NCBI GenBank assembly: GCA_029582265.1
Contig: CM055831.1
Coordinates: 806,001 to 870,000 of the forward strand
Source: Zoroaster sp. YZ-2022
Taxonomy: Eukaryota; Echinodermata; Asteroidea; Forcipulatida; Zoroasteridae
Reading direction: 5' to 3'
DNA: 64,000 nucleotides
The translations under genes were made by a program, and so were the position numbers. The notes beneath the pieces are model-generated. The model searched no databases. It worked only from the letters and a program-made list of their open reading frames with translations, and had not been told where the DNA came from. Position 1 is the first letter of the stretch, and each line of letters opens with the position of its first letter. Shown here piece after piece: positions 25,078 through 36,032 of the stretch.

Positions 25078-25376
25078 AGCAAGCGCGTAGCTAGAGATTT
25101 TCATGGGGGTTGTATTTTTGTTTTCCCCAAAAATGGAGGGAGTGGATGTGCCAATTATAATTGTGAGCTCAATTCTTGCACGCATGTGGCATATTTGCAC
25201 GGGGGTTATTTCTCCCCCAAACAAACAAACAAACAAACAAACAAAACACCGCTTAAAAACAGCAATTTATTGAACATTTTCTGTTCTCCCTCCTTTTTTT
25301 AAAAAAGAACACAACATCAGCAGGCCCATTGGGGGTTGAATCCCTGGAACCCCCCCCCCCCCGTCGCTATGCCACT
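25078..25376. mobile_element. Degenerate hAT-like MITE
   Basis: The left end 'caagcgcgtagctag' and right end 'ctatgccactg' are diverged forms of the termini seen at 18775-19145. The flanks 'cacgcgag' and 'cacgagcg' agree at six of eight positions. The interior has (AAAC)n at 25209-25243 and a C homopolymer at 25350-25363. Confidence 0.5.
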
Positions 25377-26391
25377 GCACGAGCGCCTTCACCCCTCCGT
25401 ACTGAAGACGCTACTACTGAATTATTCATATACCTCCAGCAAAATGCATTGTTTATGTATTAAGCAAATTTATTTAAACCAATCAACGTAAGCAAAATGT
25501 TTGGCTCGTCTATATTTAAATTAGTAATATCGTAACAAATTACTTGCCTAACGCATTATGTATAAACATTTCTCTACCAAATCGATAGAGAAATATAAAG
25601 AAAACGAAAGACAAAAAAATGGACCAGTAAAGGCGCTCATGGCGTCGCCACTTCTGTTTGTGGTCTTCATTTCATCATTTAGAAAAAAATACTGAAAAAT
25701 ACATGAACCGATGAGTGACCTTCCTTTGCCTCTGAATGAGGGCGCCTTTCAGTTTGTGACATGCATAATTAATCAGGTCTACTGACCCATCTGGACTCAC
25801 AAACAAACAAAAACACTATTTTGGCGTACTTGAAAGTAATGCCTTTTATACAATATTTTGAAAATGTATTTAAATATTAATGATTACAATATTAGGCTTA
25901 TACAATGTATTAGCCCCTGTGCGATATTGGATAATTGATTGCTTTGTATTGTGATTAGTTTACCGAGTAATATCGGTGTATCGACTATAGATTTGGATTG
26001 TCACGTGAATAAAATAAATATCTTGTGACAACAAAATCTTATTTGATATGTTAGTATTTTTCAGTTGCCATGATCGTGATGTTTTGTTTTGCCTTGGTCT
26101 GCTTGTCTTGGCCAAAAAAAAACTCCTTTATTTATTTATTTATTTATTTATTTTATTATGTGTTTTAAACTACTTTTTTACATAGAGGTATGAACATTTG
26201 CCTGATTTGTGATGCCTCTCTTAGCCACCATACTTTGTATATGGGAAATATGGTCCCCGCATATACATGTGTCACATAATTTTATTTCCCTGTTGGCAAA
26301 AAAAAAGGAAAAAAAAGCGCATTCGCACCGATTTTAATGTATATCACTTTATCTAAAAGCCTAGGTCTATATGTCTGTTATTGAACGGAAA
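25377..26391. other. No gene recognised; (TTTA)n at 26127-26155
   Basis: AT-rich sequence. Apart from the tetranucleotide microsatellite I see no feature. Confidence 0.4.
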
Positions 26392-26605
26392 TTAAAGGGA
26401 CAATATCTTCACAATCAACAGGGCATGGAATCAGAGTGCTAGTTTTAGATTAACTCAGTGACTGAAAATAATACCCTACACGATAAGGTCATATTACCGT
26501 TGCTGCTGCATAAACAAGCCAGTAATTTTCAGTCACTGTGTTCATCTTAAATTAGGACACCGATTCCATGCCCTGTTGAAATCTGCTCTGATCGTTCACT
26601 ATTGG
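26392..26605. mobile_element. MITE 'GGGCATGGAATC' family
   Basis: The left arm 'attaaagggacaatatcttc...gggcatggaatcag' faces 'cgattccatgccctgttgaa...ctgctctgatcg'. The interior has 'ttgctgctgcataaacaagc' and 'cagtaattttcagtcactg', as in the other copies. The outer right end is eroded ('cactattggtaatg'). Confidence 0.85.
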
Positions 26606-26824
26606 TAATGTATGTTAATGCATCCATGCTTTTTAAGAACCAATATATATTTACAGAAAGTTCAGAAACCATCTGTGAAAGTTTTAACTTATTTCGTTGT
26701 GTAGTTAATGAAAATATTGAAAATGCTTGATAGGTTGTTTGTATTCATTCTGATGTGGCTCGTTTTTTGTTTGTTGGGGTGTTTGTTTGTTTGTTTTTTA
26801 AATCAAAATATTGAAACAAAAGGT

Positions 26825-26970
26825 TGGCCTCACAGCGAAATATTTTACCACATTTTTACCCTTAAAGTGGGGGTAGTTGTTCTGTGACCTAAATAAACAT
26901 ATTTTCCAACAAAATTTTTGTGGGGTCTACTTTTTAAAAGAAATTGTCACCGCCCCTACCATCAAAATAT
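26825..26970. repeat. Copy of the 12.8-kb MITE interior
   Basis: 'cacagcgaaatatttta', 'ttttacccttaa' and 'ttgtcaccgcccc' repeat in the same order as at 12800-12900. The termini are not preserved. Confidence 0.5.
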
Positions 26971-27234
26971 TTGTAGTATGCACCTGACCGCCAGTATTTC
27001 AATTGTTTATTGCCATTTACACTCCCTAATTGAATTTGTTACTATTATTGTGAAATGTGATGCTGGAAATAAAACTAACAACCCTCAGCTGCTAGAATTT
27101 GCTGGAAGGATGATTTTTGTATAAAAGTGGGACACCTTCGATGGTATGTAAGGAATGAAAAGTGTGCGTGCAGTTCTTCACGAACTCGGCAGCCAGTGTT
27201 AAGATAATATGCCGACGTCAGTACATTTTCCTGC

Positions 27235-27514
27235 CAAGGGCGCAACCACGTGTTGAAAGTTGGGGGGGTCCCAAGCAGCCAATAGCAACGTGATCTGCGG
27301 GCGAGCGAAGCGAGCACGCCACTAGCAGCTGGGGTCTTGGTTCAATATCACGTATTTCAGCGTGTTGATGGAAGTGTTGCATAATTGTGATGTCATGAAT
27401 GACATTACTAGGATCATGTATACATAAAATACCAAAATGTTCCAGAAGTTGGGGAGGTCCACATAAAAGTAGGGGGGTCGTGACCCCCCGACCCCCCCAG
27501 TGGTTGCGCCCTTG
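27235..27514. mobile_element. hAT-like MITE with perfect 8-bp target duplication
   Basis: The left end 'caagggcgcaaccac' is the exact inverse of the right end 'gtggttgcgcccttg' (15 of 15). It is flanked by 'tttcctgc' on both sides (27227-27234 and 27515-27522). The length is 280 bp, the interior is rich in 'gggggggtc', and no ORF is present. The intact ends and duplication suggest a fairly recent insertion. A different family from 18775 because the termini differ. Confidence 0.92.
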
Positions 27515-27522
27515 TTTCCTGC

Positions 27523-29655
27523 GGACCGTGAGTTGTGTATGGCGAGTCGTCCAGGAGTTTTAACTTCAAGTTAAGCTATAAATAATACAGTTAGAAAGAA
27601 GTTCACGAAGAGACTATTATTATTGAAGTAAACTGGACAGTCTTAGTGATTCCTGTGTTTATTTGGGAATCACCTTATTATCGCCGATTGAAGTCACCAA
27701 GACAGCCAAAAAGAGGACTGCCGTTGCAAGGTGTGAGGTACTTAAAGTTGTAAGCCATTTTTAATAATTGTAAATTTCATAATTTACGATCATATGAAGC
27801 TTAATTTAAAATCTTTAATAATCGTGTAAACTTGATTACTTTGTGTTCATTAAACCATTTGAATAATTGTTGTTGTTACAAATAACGAGTGTAACCTTTT
27901 TTGAGTTCTTTGTTGCATCTAGAAATTTCTGGAGCGCGCGGAAATTGGCAAATTACATCGCTGTGGGAAATGAAATATGAAATTAAAAAAATATTCAATT
28001 AATTCAATTCAATGAAACATTTATTTCCATTTCACATTACATATAAATAACGTATAGTAAAACTTGTGGCGGATATGTAAAACAGCATTATACAACAAAA
28101 CATCCACATGACAAATAGATAGTTTGTATGCTTATAAAGTAAGATAAGATGTCAATCGGCATTTTATTTCTTAGTTATTTTAGTTATTTAAGCCTACTTT
28201 GATTCTGAAATACATTAAACATGGTCGGCAGAATAAAATCTGAACAGACTAATAAGTTAACAGTTCATAAATACAATACAAATAACACTTCAAATCAAAG
28301 AAAAATTTACATTAGTTTTTATGGGAGTTTATTGAGTGGGGTACGGTAAGACGCTAATTGCCTTTCGGGAATTGTATGCGCCCCCACCACCTCTCCTTCC
28401 GCGTCAAATCCTGCCACGACTTTAGTGTTGGGACGGTTAACCGGCTAACCGGCTAACCGAAAGCAATATTAAAAAATACGACCAACAATTTACGCCCATT
28501 TTGTTGTTGGTAGACTTTCTTTTTGGCTGATTGGTCATTAAACAATCATTGCAGGAAGTTTATTGATTATTGATTTAAAATTTAGGTGACATGTGTTTCT
28601 TTATCATGTATATTAATTTGCAAGCTACACTGCACAAACTGAGGTATTAACAATAAAACACTGGTCAGCTGTTCACATTGTGTAATTCTCCCAAAACTAA
28701 CGGCCTTAGTGTTAAAAAAAATTGCAAGACATCGATTAGGTCAGTGCTATATTGTTAATGAAAGTTTATGTACGCAAGCAATTACTACTAATCTGAGTTT
28801 ATAGGGTTGTGGCAGTACATTTCTCACCAAAGGATGAGTTGCGGAACATAACGGGTGCATATCTATGGTTTACATAATTATCAGCTTCCGTACTGCATAT
28901 AATGTTCCTGGGACATACCATATACTTTAACCATGTTTTATGTTTAGCTATGTTTTATGCTTAGGTCTTCAGCAACAGTCCATATCATCGCAAAGAATGA
29001 CATCATCACCATGTAAGTTCGCACATTTTGTGTGTATCTGCATGTAGTCGTGGATCTGTCTCTCTGGCTAGCTGTCTGTCTGTCTGTTTTAATCAAGGAC
29101 TCAACAAAAAAACAATTATTATTTCTGTGAACATTGTATGGATGAAAGCATAACAGACGAGCGCGCAGAACGAAAACTACTACGTTCAGAGTATCCAGAA
29201 CCATAAAAGCTTCCTGGACCAGCCGAAGGTTGTAGATGCTGTGTAAAGGGTTCTAGATGTTGTGAAATACAGTCTGGGTATGTATTTAAACATAATATCA
29301 TGGAGAATTATAAAGTGGCTTTATAAATTGTAAGGGTTGCAGAAGATTGATGTGAAAATATGGCTGAATGTTTTTAAAATGATATCCCAAGCCACAGGAA
29401 TTTATTCAGTTTTATGACTTAATTGACATCCATTACACCAACTAAAATCACATGACTCTAAAAATGTTTTAGTTTAAAAAAAAAACGTCTATGAAAATGC
29501 AAGTGGAGTTAAGTTAGTTGCTTCTTGATATTCTTTGTCTGTCGCAAAAGGAGAACTTAAAAAAGCCATTTATTATAGCTACAATCTTTCCTTAATATTT
29601 AAAGTATTCTTAAATCAAATTATGTTGTATTTAATCATTGTATTAATGACGATTA
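27523..29655. other. No gene recognised
   Basis: At 28000-28040 'attcaattcaatgaaaca' and the following 300 bp look like a retrotransposon 3' end in inverted orientation, but too little is conserved to be sure. At 28437-28462 'ggttaaccggctaaccgg' is a short palindromic repeat. No exon is supported. Confidence 0.35.
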
Positions 29656-29818
29656 TTAAAGAGAAGGTCCATAATTGGTAATGTTGACAAAGCTGCTTCT
29701 TTGTTGCTTATACACATTTGGATCAAGATATGAAAGTTTGAACTTATTACATTGTGTCCTCCATGGAAAAACAGTGATAATGCAACAATGGTTTTGTATA
29801 TTCATTCTAATGTGCAAG

Positions 29819-30038
29819 TTTAAGGGACAATATCGTCTAGAACAGAGCAGACTTTCAACGGGGCATGGGATCGATGTCCTAGTTTGAGATGAACACAGTG
29901 ACTGAATATTACTGGCTCATTTATGCGGCAGCAACGGTGACCTTATCATGTGAGATATTATATTCAGTCCGACTGGTTAATCTAAATCTAACACTCGATT
30001 CCATGCCGTGTTGATCGTGGTGATATTGTTCCTTTAAA
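29819..30038. mobile_element. MITE 'GGGCATGGAATC' family
   Basis: Begins 'gtttaagggacaatatcgtc' and ends 'gtgatattgttcctttaaa', with 'gggcatgggatcgatg' facing 'cgattccatgccgtgttg'. It is preceded at 29656-29735 by a copy of the 'attggtaatgttg' unit also found in tandem at 24231-24443. Confidence 0.85.
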
Positions 30039-30838
30039 TTCAAACTAGGTTTTCTACAAATGACAGTCCTCTAGACACAATTATTTCTAAAAGAGATTGA
30101 TACCATCATCACCTTCATATAGCAAGTTAGTTTCAGGGTTAAATTCGACCATTTTGTTCATGGTGCGATTAGCACTCTATAGGTTCTTCCTCTCAGAAGC
30201 GGAGAAGGTTTCAGGATAGATTTATAATGCTCACTGACCTAGGGGTAATAGTGTAAATCGTGGTATAAAAATAATACATTTTGTTGTTTTATAGGTTATA
30301 TGAATGAATTGTAATCCCCGTTTCTCACATCTCATCGTTCTGTCTACCTAGATCCAAAGTGACCAAACACAACATGTCTTTTTCCCAACTCTTACTGGTC
30401 GGCATGTCGATCTTCGTTTTTGTCACTATATACTTTCTTCAAACAGCAAACCATCCAGGGACAATTTCGAGTAAGTTTTATAACAATGATATAAATTCAT
30501 TTTTGAAAATATTCCACTAATTTTAATACTAAAACGATAGCACCCGAGACAGAAATGTTGTTTTAAGGAATTCTTGACACCTTGTATTTCGAGAAAACTA
30601 AAAGTATCGGTATACAGTGCCTCTAATCAATTGTTATCTAATTTCACTCTTGATTCCAGAGACGTTTGAAGTAAAAAAGTACTTGAAAGAACATACCGAT
30701 CGGCCACAAAAGGTTTGCACATTGCTTTTTAATTGTAATAATTAAAGGCATTAGATATTATTCAGTCATAGTGCATAATTTAATGTTGTGGATGACTTAG
30801 GTCCGCAATTCAAATTTAATATTCTACCATATTCTGAC

Positions 30839-31900
30839 CTAGCCCCATAGAGCAATAGATAATTGGCATAAGTTAGCGCAGTTGGAAGAGCACTCGTACG
30901 GTATTCGAGAGGTCAGGTACGAGTCCGGCATCAGCAAGTTTTTCTTTGCTCGCTTCACGTTTATATATATATACTTATTGTGGCTCATTAATCCCTCCTG
31001 TTTTTTCACTTCTGATACTCCTATTGGCTTTTCTAGGCTGATGCTTATCTTTAATTGGCTACTACCGCTTGTTTTGGATCCCGGCCCATGATCCTTTGCT
31101 CGCTTCACGTTTATTTAATATTTCAAGTCAGTTTCTCCCTATAAATCTACTTTGTGTACAACCACGTAAAAGGCTTGTGTCTCGTTGTGTGATCCCCGCT
31201 ACTGGCGTTACCCAGGTTGTTTGCATCTGACCGGGGCTTGATCCCTGGCTACTCGGCAGATATGGTTTGGCCGGTGACCTGGCCCCATAGAGCAATAGAT
31301 AATTGGCATAAGTGGACCGCCCACCAATATAGGGGCTGGTTATATATATATATATAAACGGTTCGCGAGCAAAGAAAAATTGGCTGATGCCGGATTCGAA
31401 CACGCGACCTCTCGAATACCGTACGAGCGCTCTACCAACTGAGCTAACCAGCCCTTATGTTGGTGGGCGGTCCACTTATGCCAATTATCTTTTGCTCTAT
31501 GGGGCCAGGTCAGAGGCTAAACCATATCTGCCGAGTAGCCAGGGATCAAGCCCCAGTCAGATGCAAACAACCCGGGTAACGGCAGTAGCGGGGATCACAC
31601 AATTAACGGGACACAAGCCTTTTATGCGGTTGTACACAAAGTAGATTTATAGAGAGACACTGACCTGAATATTATATAAACGGGTAGTGAGCAAAGAAAA
31701 ATTGGCTGATGCGGGACTCTGAACTCGCGACCTCTCGAATACTGTACGAGCGCTCTACCAACTGAGCTAACCAGCCCCTATGTTGGTGGGCGGTCCACTT
31801 ATGCAAATTACCTTTGCTCTATGGGGCCAGGTCAGAGGCCAAACCATAATCTGCCGAGTAGCCATGGATCAAGCCCCGGTCAGATGTATATGTACAAATG
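30839..31900. mobile_element. Cluster of tRNA-derived SINE copies in sulfotransferase intron 2
   Basis: One plus-strand copy at 30839-30960 contains 'tagcgcagttggaagagcac' and 'gtacgagtccggcatcagc'. Two minus-strand copies lie at about 31370-31650 and 31690-31890 ('gctctaccaactgagctaa', 'gattcgaac' or its decayed form). The shared tail 'ctatggggccaggtcagagg' / 'ctgccgagtagcca' / 'agatttatag' shows that 31090-31330 is a further partial copy in opposite orientation. Together they make inverted repeats of several hundred bases inside the intron. A related head recurs at 55530-55640. Confidence 0.85.
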
Positions 31901-32131
31901 AGGTGCTGGCGCGTGGTTGTAATTACCCAGATTAAAATTGTCCTAAAATTTAAAAAAAAAATGGCAATAGAGTACAGGTGGGAAAGAAATGACATACAAG
32001 ATAAGGTTAGCATAAATGGTAGAAAATACATATATCAAGGCAGTAGATGAAATCTAGTACTAGAAATACATATGTACACGCATCATTGTGTAAAAGGTTG
32101 AAAGCATACACATGTCGATCTCCCAAATCAG

Positions 32132-32225
32132 TGGCGGAACCAGGTCTCTAAAACGGGGGCACAAAGCAAAAAATGCGGTCTGGGCACCTATTGAATTTAC
32201 ATGCACACCCCTTGCCTGCATCCGC
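32132..32225. mobile_element. Possible short MITE remnant 'cagtggcgga...tccgccaatg'
   Basis: An imperfect inverted terminal repeat lies just upstream of the third sulfotransferase exon. The flanks do not form a clear target duplication, so this is tentative. Confidence 0.3.
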
Positions 32226-33365
32226 CAATGCCATAAGTGGAGGAATTGTTGTCAAAATCATGTTTGGAATTTCCCAATTTCGTATCTTCCAGTCCACAGC
32301 CGTCATCCAAAACAAGTTACCAAGGCCACAAGCACAAATGAAAGCTCTACCGACCGTTGGATTCGATGTCTACATGGAAGGAGAGCTGGCCCAGCGCCGG
32401 GAGAGACTTAACAGGGTCTGTAAGAAGCTCAAACCATCCCTGTCTCTTATTAATAACACAAAGGAGCTTTATGCACGGGTACTAGTCAGTGATAAGTTCA
32501 AACTACTCTTTAGCTTTATACCTAAGGTTTCTTGTACTTTGTGGAAGGAGCTGTTAAAGACGGGCGTTAAGAAACCTGAGAATCTCATCCAGGTTAAGAT
32601 TCTGGGCAGAATGGATACAAAACGTATAGAGTGGTATCTAAGCAGCTACAAAAAAGCAGTCTTCGTCAGAGATCCACTAACGCGTCTGCTCTCTGCTTGG
32701 ATGTCCAAGTTTGCTGATGTCAACAGACCAGATTTGCAGCGGATCTGGGAGTACGTCTTTCAGCTAGATTTCTTGCCCTCGAATCCGCAAGGACTGGGAG
32801 AGAAGCGGTCACAAGGTGGAAGATAGCAAAGAGAATCACCGATGGTTGAACATCACTTTCGAAGAGCTTGCCAGATATGTAGTAGATCTTGGACCCCACG
32901 ATCCCATGGACGTTATGAACGATCACTGGTTACCACAGAGCGACGTGTCGCACGCTTGCCAGATCCAATATGATTTCATTGGTCGCTTCGAGAACCTAGC
33001 CACTGAAGGGCCTTACCTTTTCAAGTGGCTGGGATTGGGTAATGGAACAGAATTTCCGGGAGCTCTACCCTCAGCTGCAGAGTCAGCTTTCATGAAGTTT
33101 ATATAGGAAAATGTCTGCGGACGTGCTTAGTGGGTTGTTAGATTTTTACAAAAACGATTATGAAATGTTTGGTTACTCGGTGGAGGATACAATGAAGAAA
33201 ATGACGATTGGCGTAAATGCCAACACGGAGAAACAAAACAAAGGAGAATGAAATACATTAAAGATACTAGACTTTGCTTCAAGTCTGGTATTGTGGCTAT
33301 TTTTGTATGTATATGAGCCTAACAACATTGCCTGAAATACCGCCCTTAAAAACAAAGAAGATTCC

Positions 33366-33371
33366 AATAAA
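33366..33371 (+). promoter_or_regulatory. Polyadenylation signal AATAAA for the sulfotransferase
   Basis: The first AATAAA after the restored stop codon at 33249-33251, about 115 bp downstream, a typical 3' UTR spacing. Confidence 0.5.
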
Positions 33372-33379
33372 AGCGCGTC

Positions 33380-33975
33380 ACTTTTACACATCGGTGCTAC
33401 AAATCATTTGGCAATATATGTAAGCCATCAAAATAAGGGGAGCATCCATGTGAAGTTTTCACTGAAAGATCAGCGTGTTCTTTCAACGGGTACTTCCATT
33501 CACGACCGTTGTGAATTAATCAATACAGTCAAACGTCTATTACCTTCATGTAAGTAATGGACTTTGATACAGTCTAAATCGACATGGTCAAGTATGCACT
33601 AGCGCTATGATGGGCACAAGTATTCGACGCCTTATCACGATATAGGCCTATACGAAAGTGGTTTCCCCTGCAGACAAAATAAGGCAGGTTAACTAATGAG
33701 CATGTACAGGAACACAACCTCTATAAGATGTAAGATGGCTAACTCATGATTGGCCAAATTACTGCAAGGTGTGGGGGGAATGGCGGTATGCTCGGGGGAG
33801 AGCACATCCTAACTATAGGGACTTCCCCATATCATTGTCGTGATTTTAGGGGGCCATGAATTTGGAAATTGTTAAGAAATTCGAATAAGGCCTAATATAG
33901 ACCATGTGGCGTGCAGTGAAAATATGTTCAGAAAATGATTTTTGTGGCGCATATCAGGCATGAGCGTGGAAACAG
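33380..33975. other. No gene recognised
   Basis: Spacer between the sulfotransferase and the truncated LINE; nothing supported. A (TTTAA)n run at 33976-34000 marks the LINE junction. Confidence 0.4.
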
Positions 33976-33998
33976 TTTAATTTAATTTAATTTAATTT

Positions 33999-35345
33999 AA
34001 TGATGGAAAAATTACTGCATTAGTTTTGTTAGACTTAAGCGCCGCTTTTGACAAAGTCGATAACAAAATCCTTCTCTCCTGCCTCCAATATCGTCTTGGA
34101 ATACATGACACAGCCCTGGATTGGTGTAAGTCCTACCTTTTAAATAGGCCTCAGCATGTTTGTATTGCTAACACTATCTCCGAGCCTGTTATTCTGGACT
34201 ATTCTGTACCCCCAAGGCTCCGTGCTCACCCCACAGTGGTTTACTGTTTATACCTTTCCAGTTCGTGATATCATTTTGAAGTATAATTTAAATTATCATG
34301 TCTACGCTGATGACACACAGCTTTATATTACTTTTAAATCTTCTCAAGAACCTGCCGAGTCATGTATTACAACGCTGGAGAAATGTATTCAAGAGATTCG
34401 TAGTTGGATGAGACAAAACTTCCTGAAATTGAACGATGAAAAAACAGAATTTGTTCTATTTGGATCACGTCAGCAATTGTCTAAAGTTTCTCTTCCATTT
34501 ATTACAATTGGTGACTCGCAGATAACACCCTCATCACAAGCACGTAATTTGGGTGTTATATTTGACTCGACAATGACTTTAAAACCTCATATCTCCAACA
34601 TTGTTCGCATATCATCATTTCATATCAGAAATATTAGCCGAATAAGGAAATACTTGAATAAAAGTGCTGAACAAATTATACATGCGTTTGTCACATCACG
34701 GCTCGATAACGGGAATGCTCTCCTTTATGGACTCCCGCAGAATCAAATATCTCGTCAGCACATACAAAACACAGCAGCTCGTGTTGTAACTTTGTCCAGA
34801 AAGTCATGCCATATCACACCAATCTTGAAAGAACTGCACTGGCTTCCTGTTTCACAGAGAATTGTTTTTAAACTTATGCTAATTGTTCACAAATCTTTTA
34901 ATAACATTGCTCCAATTTATATTTCTGAACTGCTTAAAGTCTACACTCCATCACGCAATTTGCGCTCCAGCAACATGTCACTCCTAAAGGAACCAACTTC
35001 AAAACGGAACTGGGGTGATAGGTCTTTTTCTGTCGCAGCTCCGAGACTCTGGAATCATCTTCCAACAAAACTCAAATCGTGTCATAGTATAACTAGATTT
35101 AAGTCGATGCTTAAAACTCATCTTATGTCACAATTCTTCAAAGATGATGTATATTTGTAATTGCATTGTAGGTACATGTATCTCAGTACATATTTATTTT
35201 TCTCCTATGCTATCATTGTATATTGTTTGTATTCATGTTTTTTATTTGTTTCCGCGCCTTGAGCGCCCAGCAGGGTAGACTTGATTTCAAGTCTGAGATC
35301 GCGGTTATTTTTGTCTGCATCAGCCACGCAAAACGCCGTTTACTC
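33999..35345 (+). mobile_element. 5'-truncated LINE with reverse transcriptase domain
   Basis: The frame at 33999-34205 starts within the RT domain ('VLLDLSAAFDKVDN'). It continues after a one-base shift at a C5 run (34198-34205, in the conserved 'SVPQGSVL' box) to a stop at 35160. The catalytic 'YADDTQLY' is intact, followed by the thumb and C-terminal region ('NFLKLNDEKTEFVLFG', 'LGVIFDSTMTLKPHI', 'HWLPVSQRIVFKL', 'PRLWNHLP'). This order is that of CR1/L2/Jockey-group elements. The 3' UTR contains 'gcgccttgagcgcc' (35255-35268), a motif shared with the SINE tail at 22905. Endonuclease and the N-terminal RT are missing, so the copy is dead. Confidence 0.92.
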
Positions 35346-36032
35346 CCTACTGGCTTACTGGCTATCACAGCCCTAACTCGCGTGTTTGTGGGATATTCAT
35401 GTATTCATAGCTAAAATTTACATAATAACACGGATGCTAGAGAGATGGCACAATCAGGATGCCAACAAAAACCTTTGTAGGCTGCGCGTCTATTACTTTC
35501 TCAACAGGTTACACTGCTTAAAATTTCTTTTCTGTAATATTCATTCGATATTAAATTTGTATATAGTGCTTGGTATGTAAATAGTATTTGAAATGATAGG
35601 TAAATTTAATGAGAGATCTTTAGAGTTGTAAAAAAAGCACCAAAATAAAATACATAATTCCTTCTTCTACAAAAAAACGTCTTTACCTAAGTAGCAGTTT
35701 ATATGGAATCGTTGGAAAGTACATCTCCTCCAACTGCATGCTGTAGAAGGTTTTAGTTTGAATATTCATGTCATGGAAGGCTTTTCCGACCAATCAACGA
35801 TTGTTCCGTCCACTTTTGGACCTTAATTACGGTGTGTACAAAACCGACGAACAACATTCCCAAGTCTGGTGATCGAAGGTTAATGTCGGAGGTTAATACA
35901 CAAGAGAGGCGCTATTTAATGCGATACTGCAGAGCCGTATTATTGGCTTCAGGCAGACATAAAACCACGATCACAGACTTGGAGCCAAGGCTACCAGCAG
36001 GGGTGGATATGTGCGCGCTACAAATCTTTTAT
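35346..36032. other. No gene recognised
   Basis: AT-rich spacer without supported features. Confidence 0.35.

Larger units (their letters stand above)
30374..33251 (+). pseudogene. Carbohydrate (HNK-1/CHST8-14-type) sulfotransferase, three exons, two frameshifts
   Basis: Exon 1 (30374-30470) encodes a short cytoplasmic N-terminus and a membrane anchor (MSFSQLLLVGMSIFVFVTIY), the type II topology of Golgi sulfotransferases. It ends at GTAAGT in phase 1. Exon 2 (30660-30712) continues in phase with 'ETFEVKKYLKEH' to a GTTTGC donor. Exon 3 starts at 32293 after 'cgtatcttccag' and carries the family motifs: 'RRERLNRVC', the 5'-PAPS loop 'IPKVSCTLWKELL', the 3'-phosphate motif 'VRDPLTRLLSAWMSKF', then 'NITFEELARYVVD', 'MNDHWLPQSDVSHACQIQYDFIGRFE' in parts. 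The enzyme would transfer sulfate from PAPS to a glycan in the Golgi lumen. Frame breaks lie near 32768-32790 and at 33100-33106 ('tttatatagg'), after which 'LLDFYKNDYEMFGYS' restores the expected C-terminus to a TGA at 33249. AATAAA is at 33366. About 369 codons in all, normal for the family. Pseudogene or assembly indels. Confidence 0.8.
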
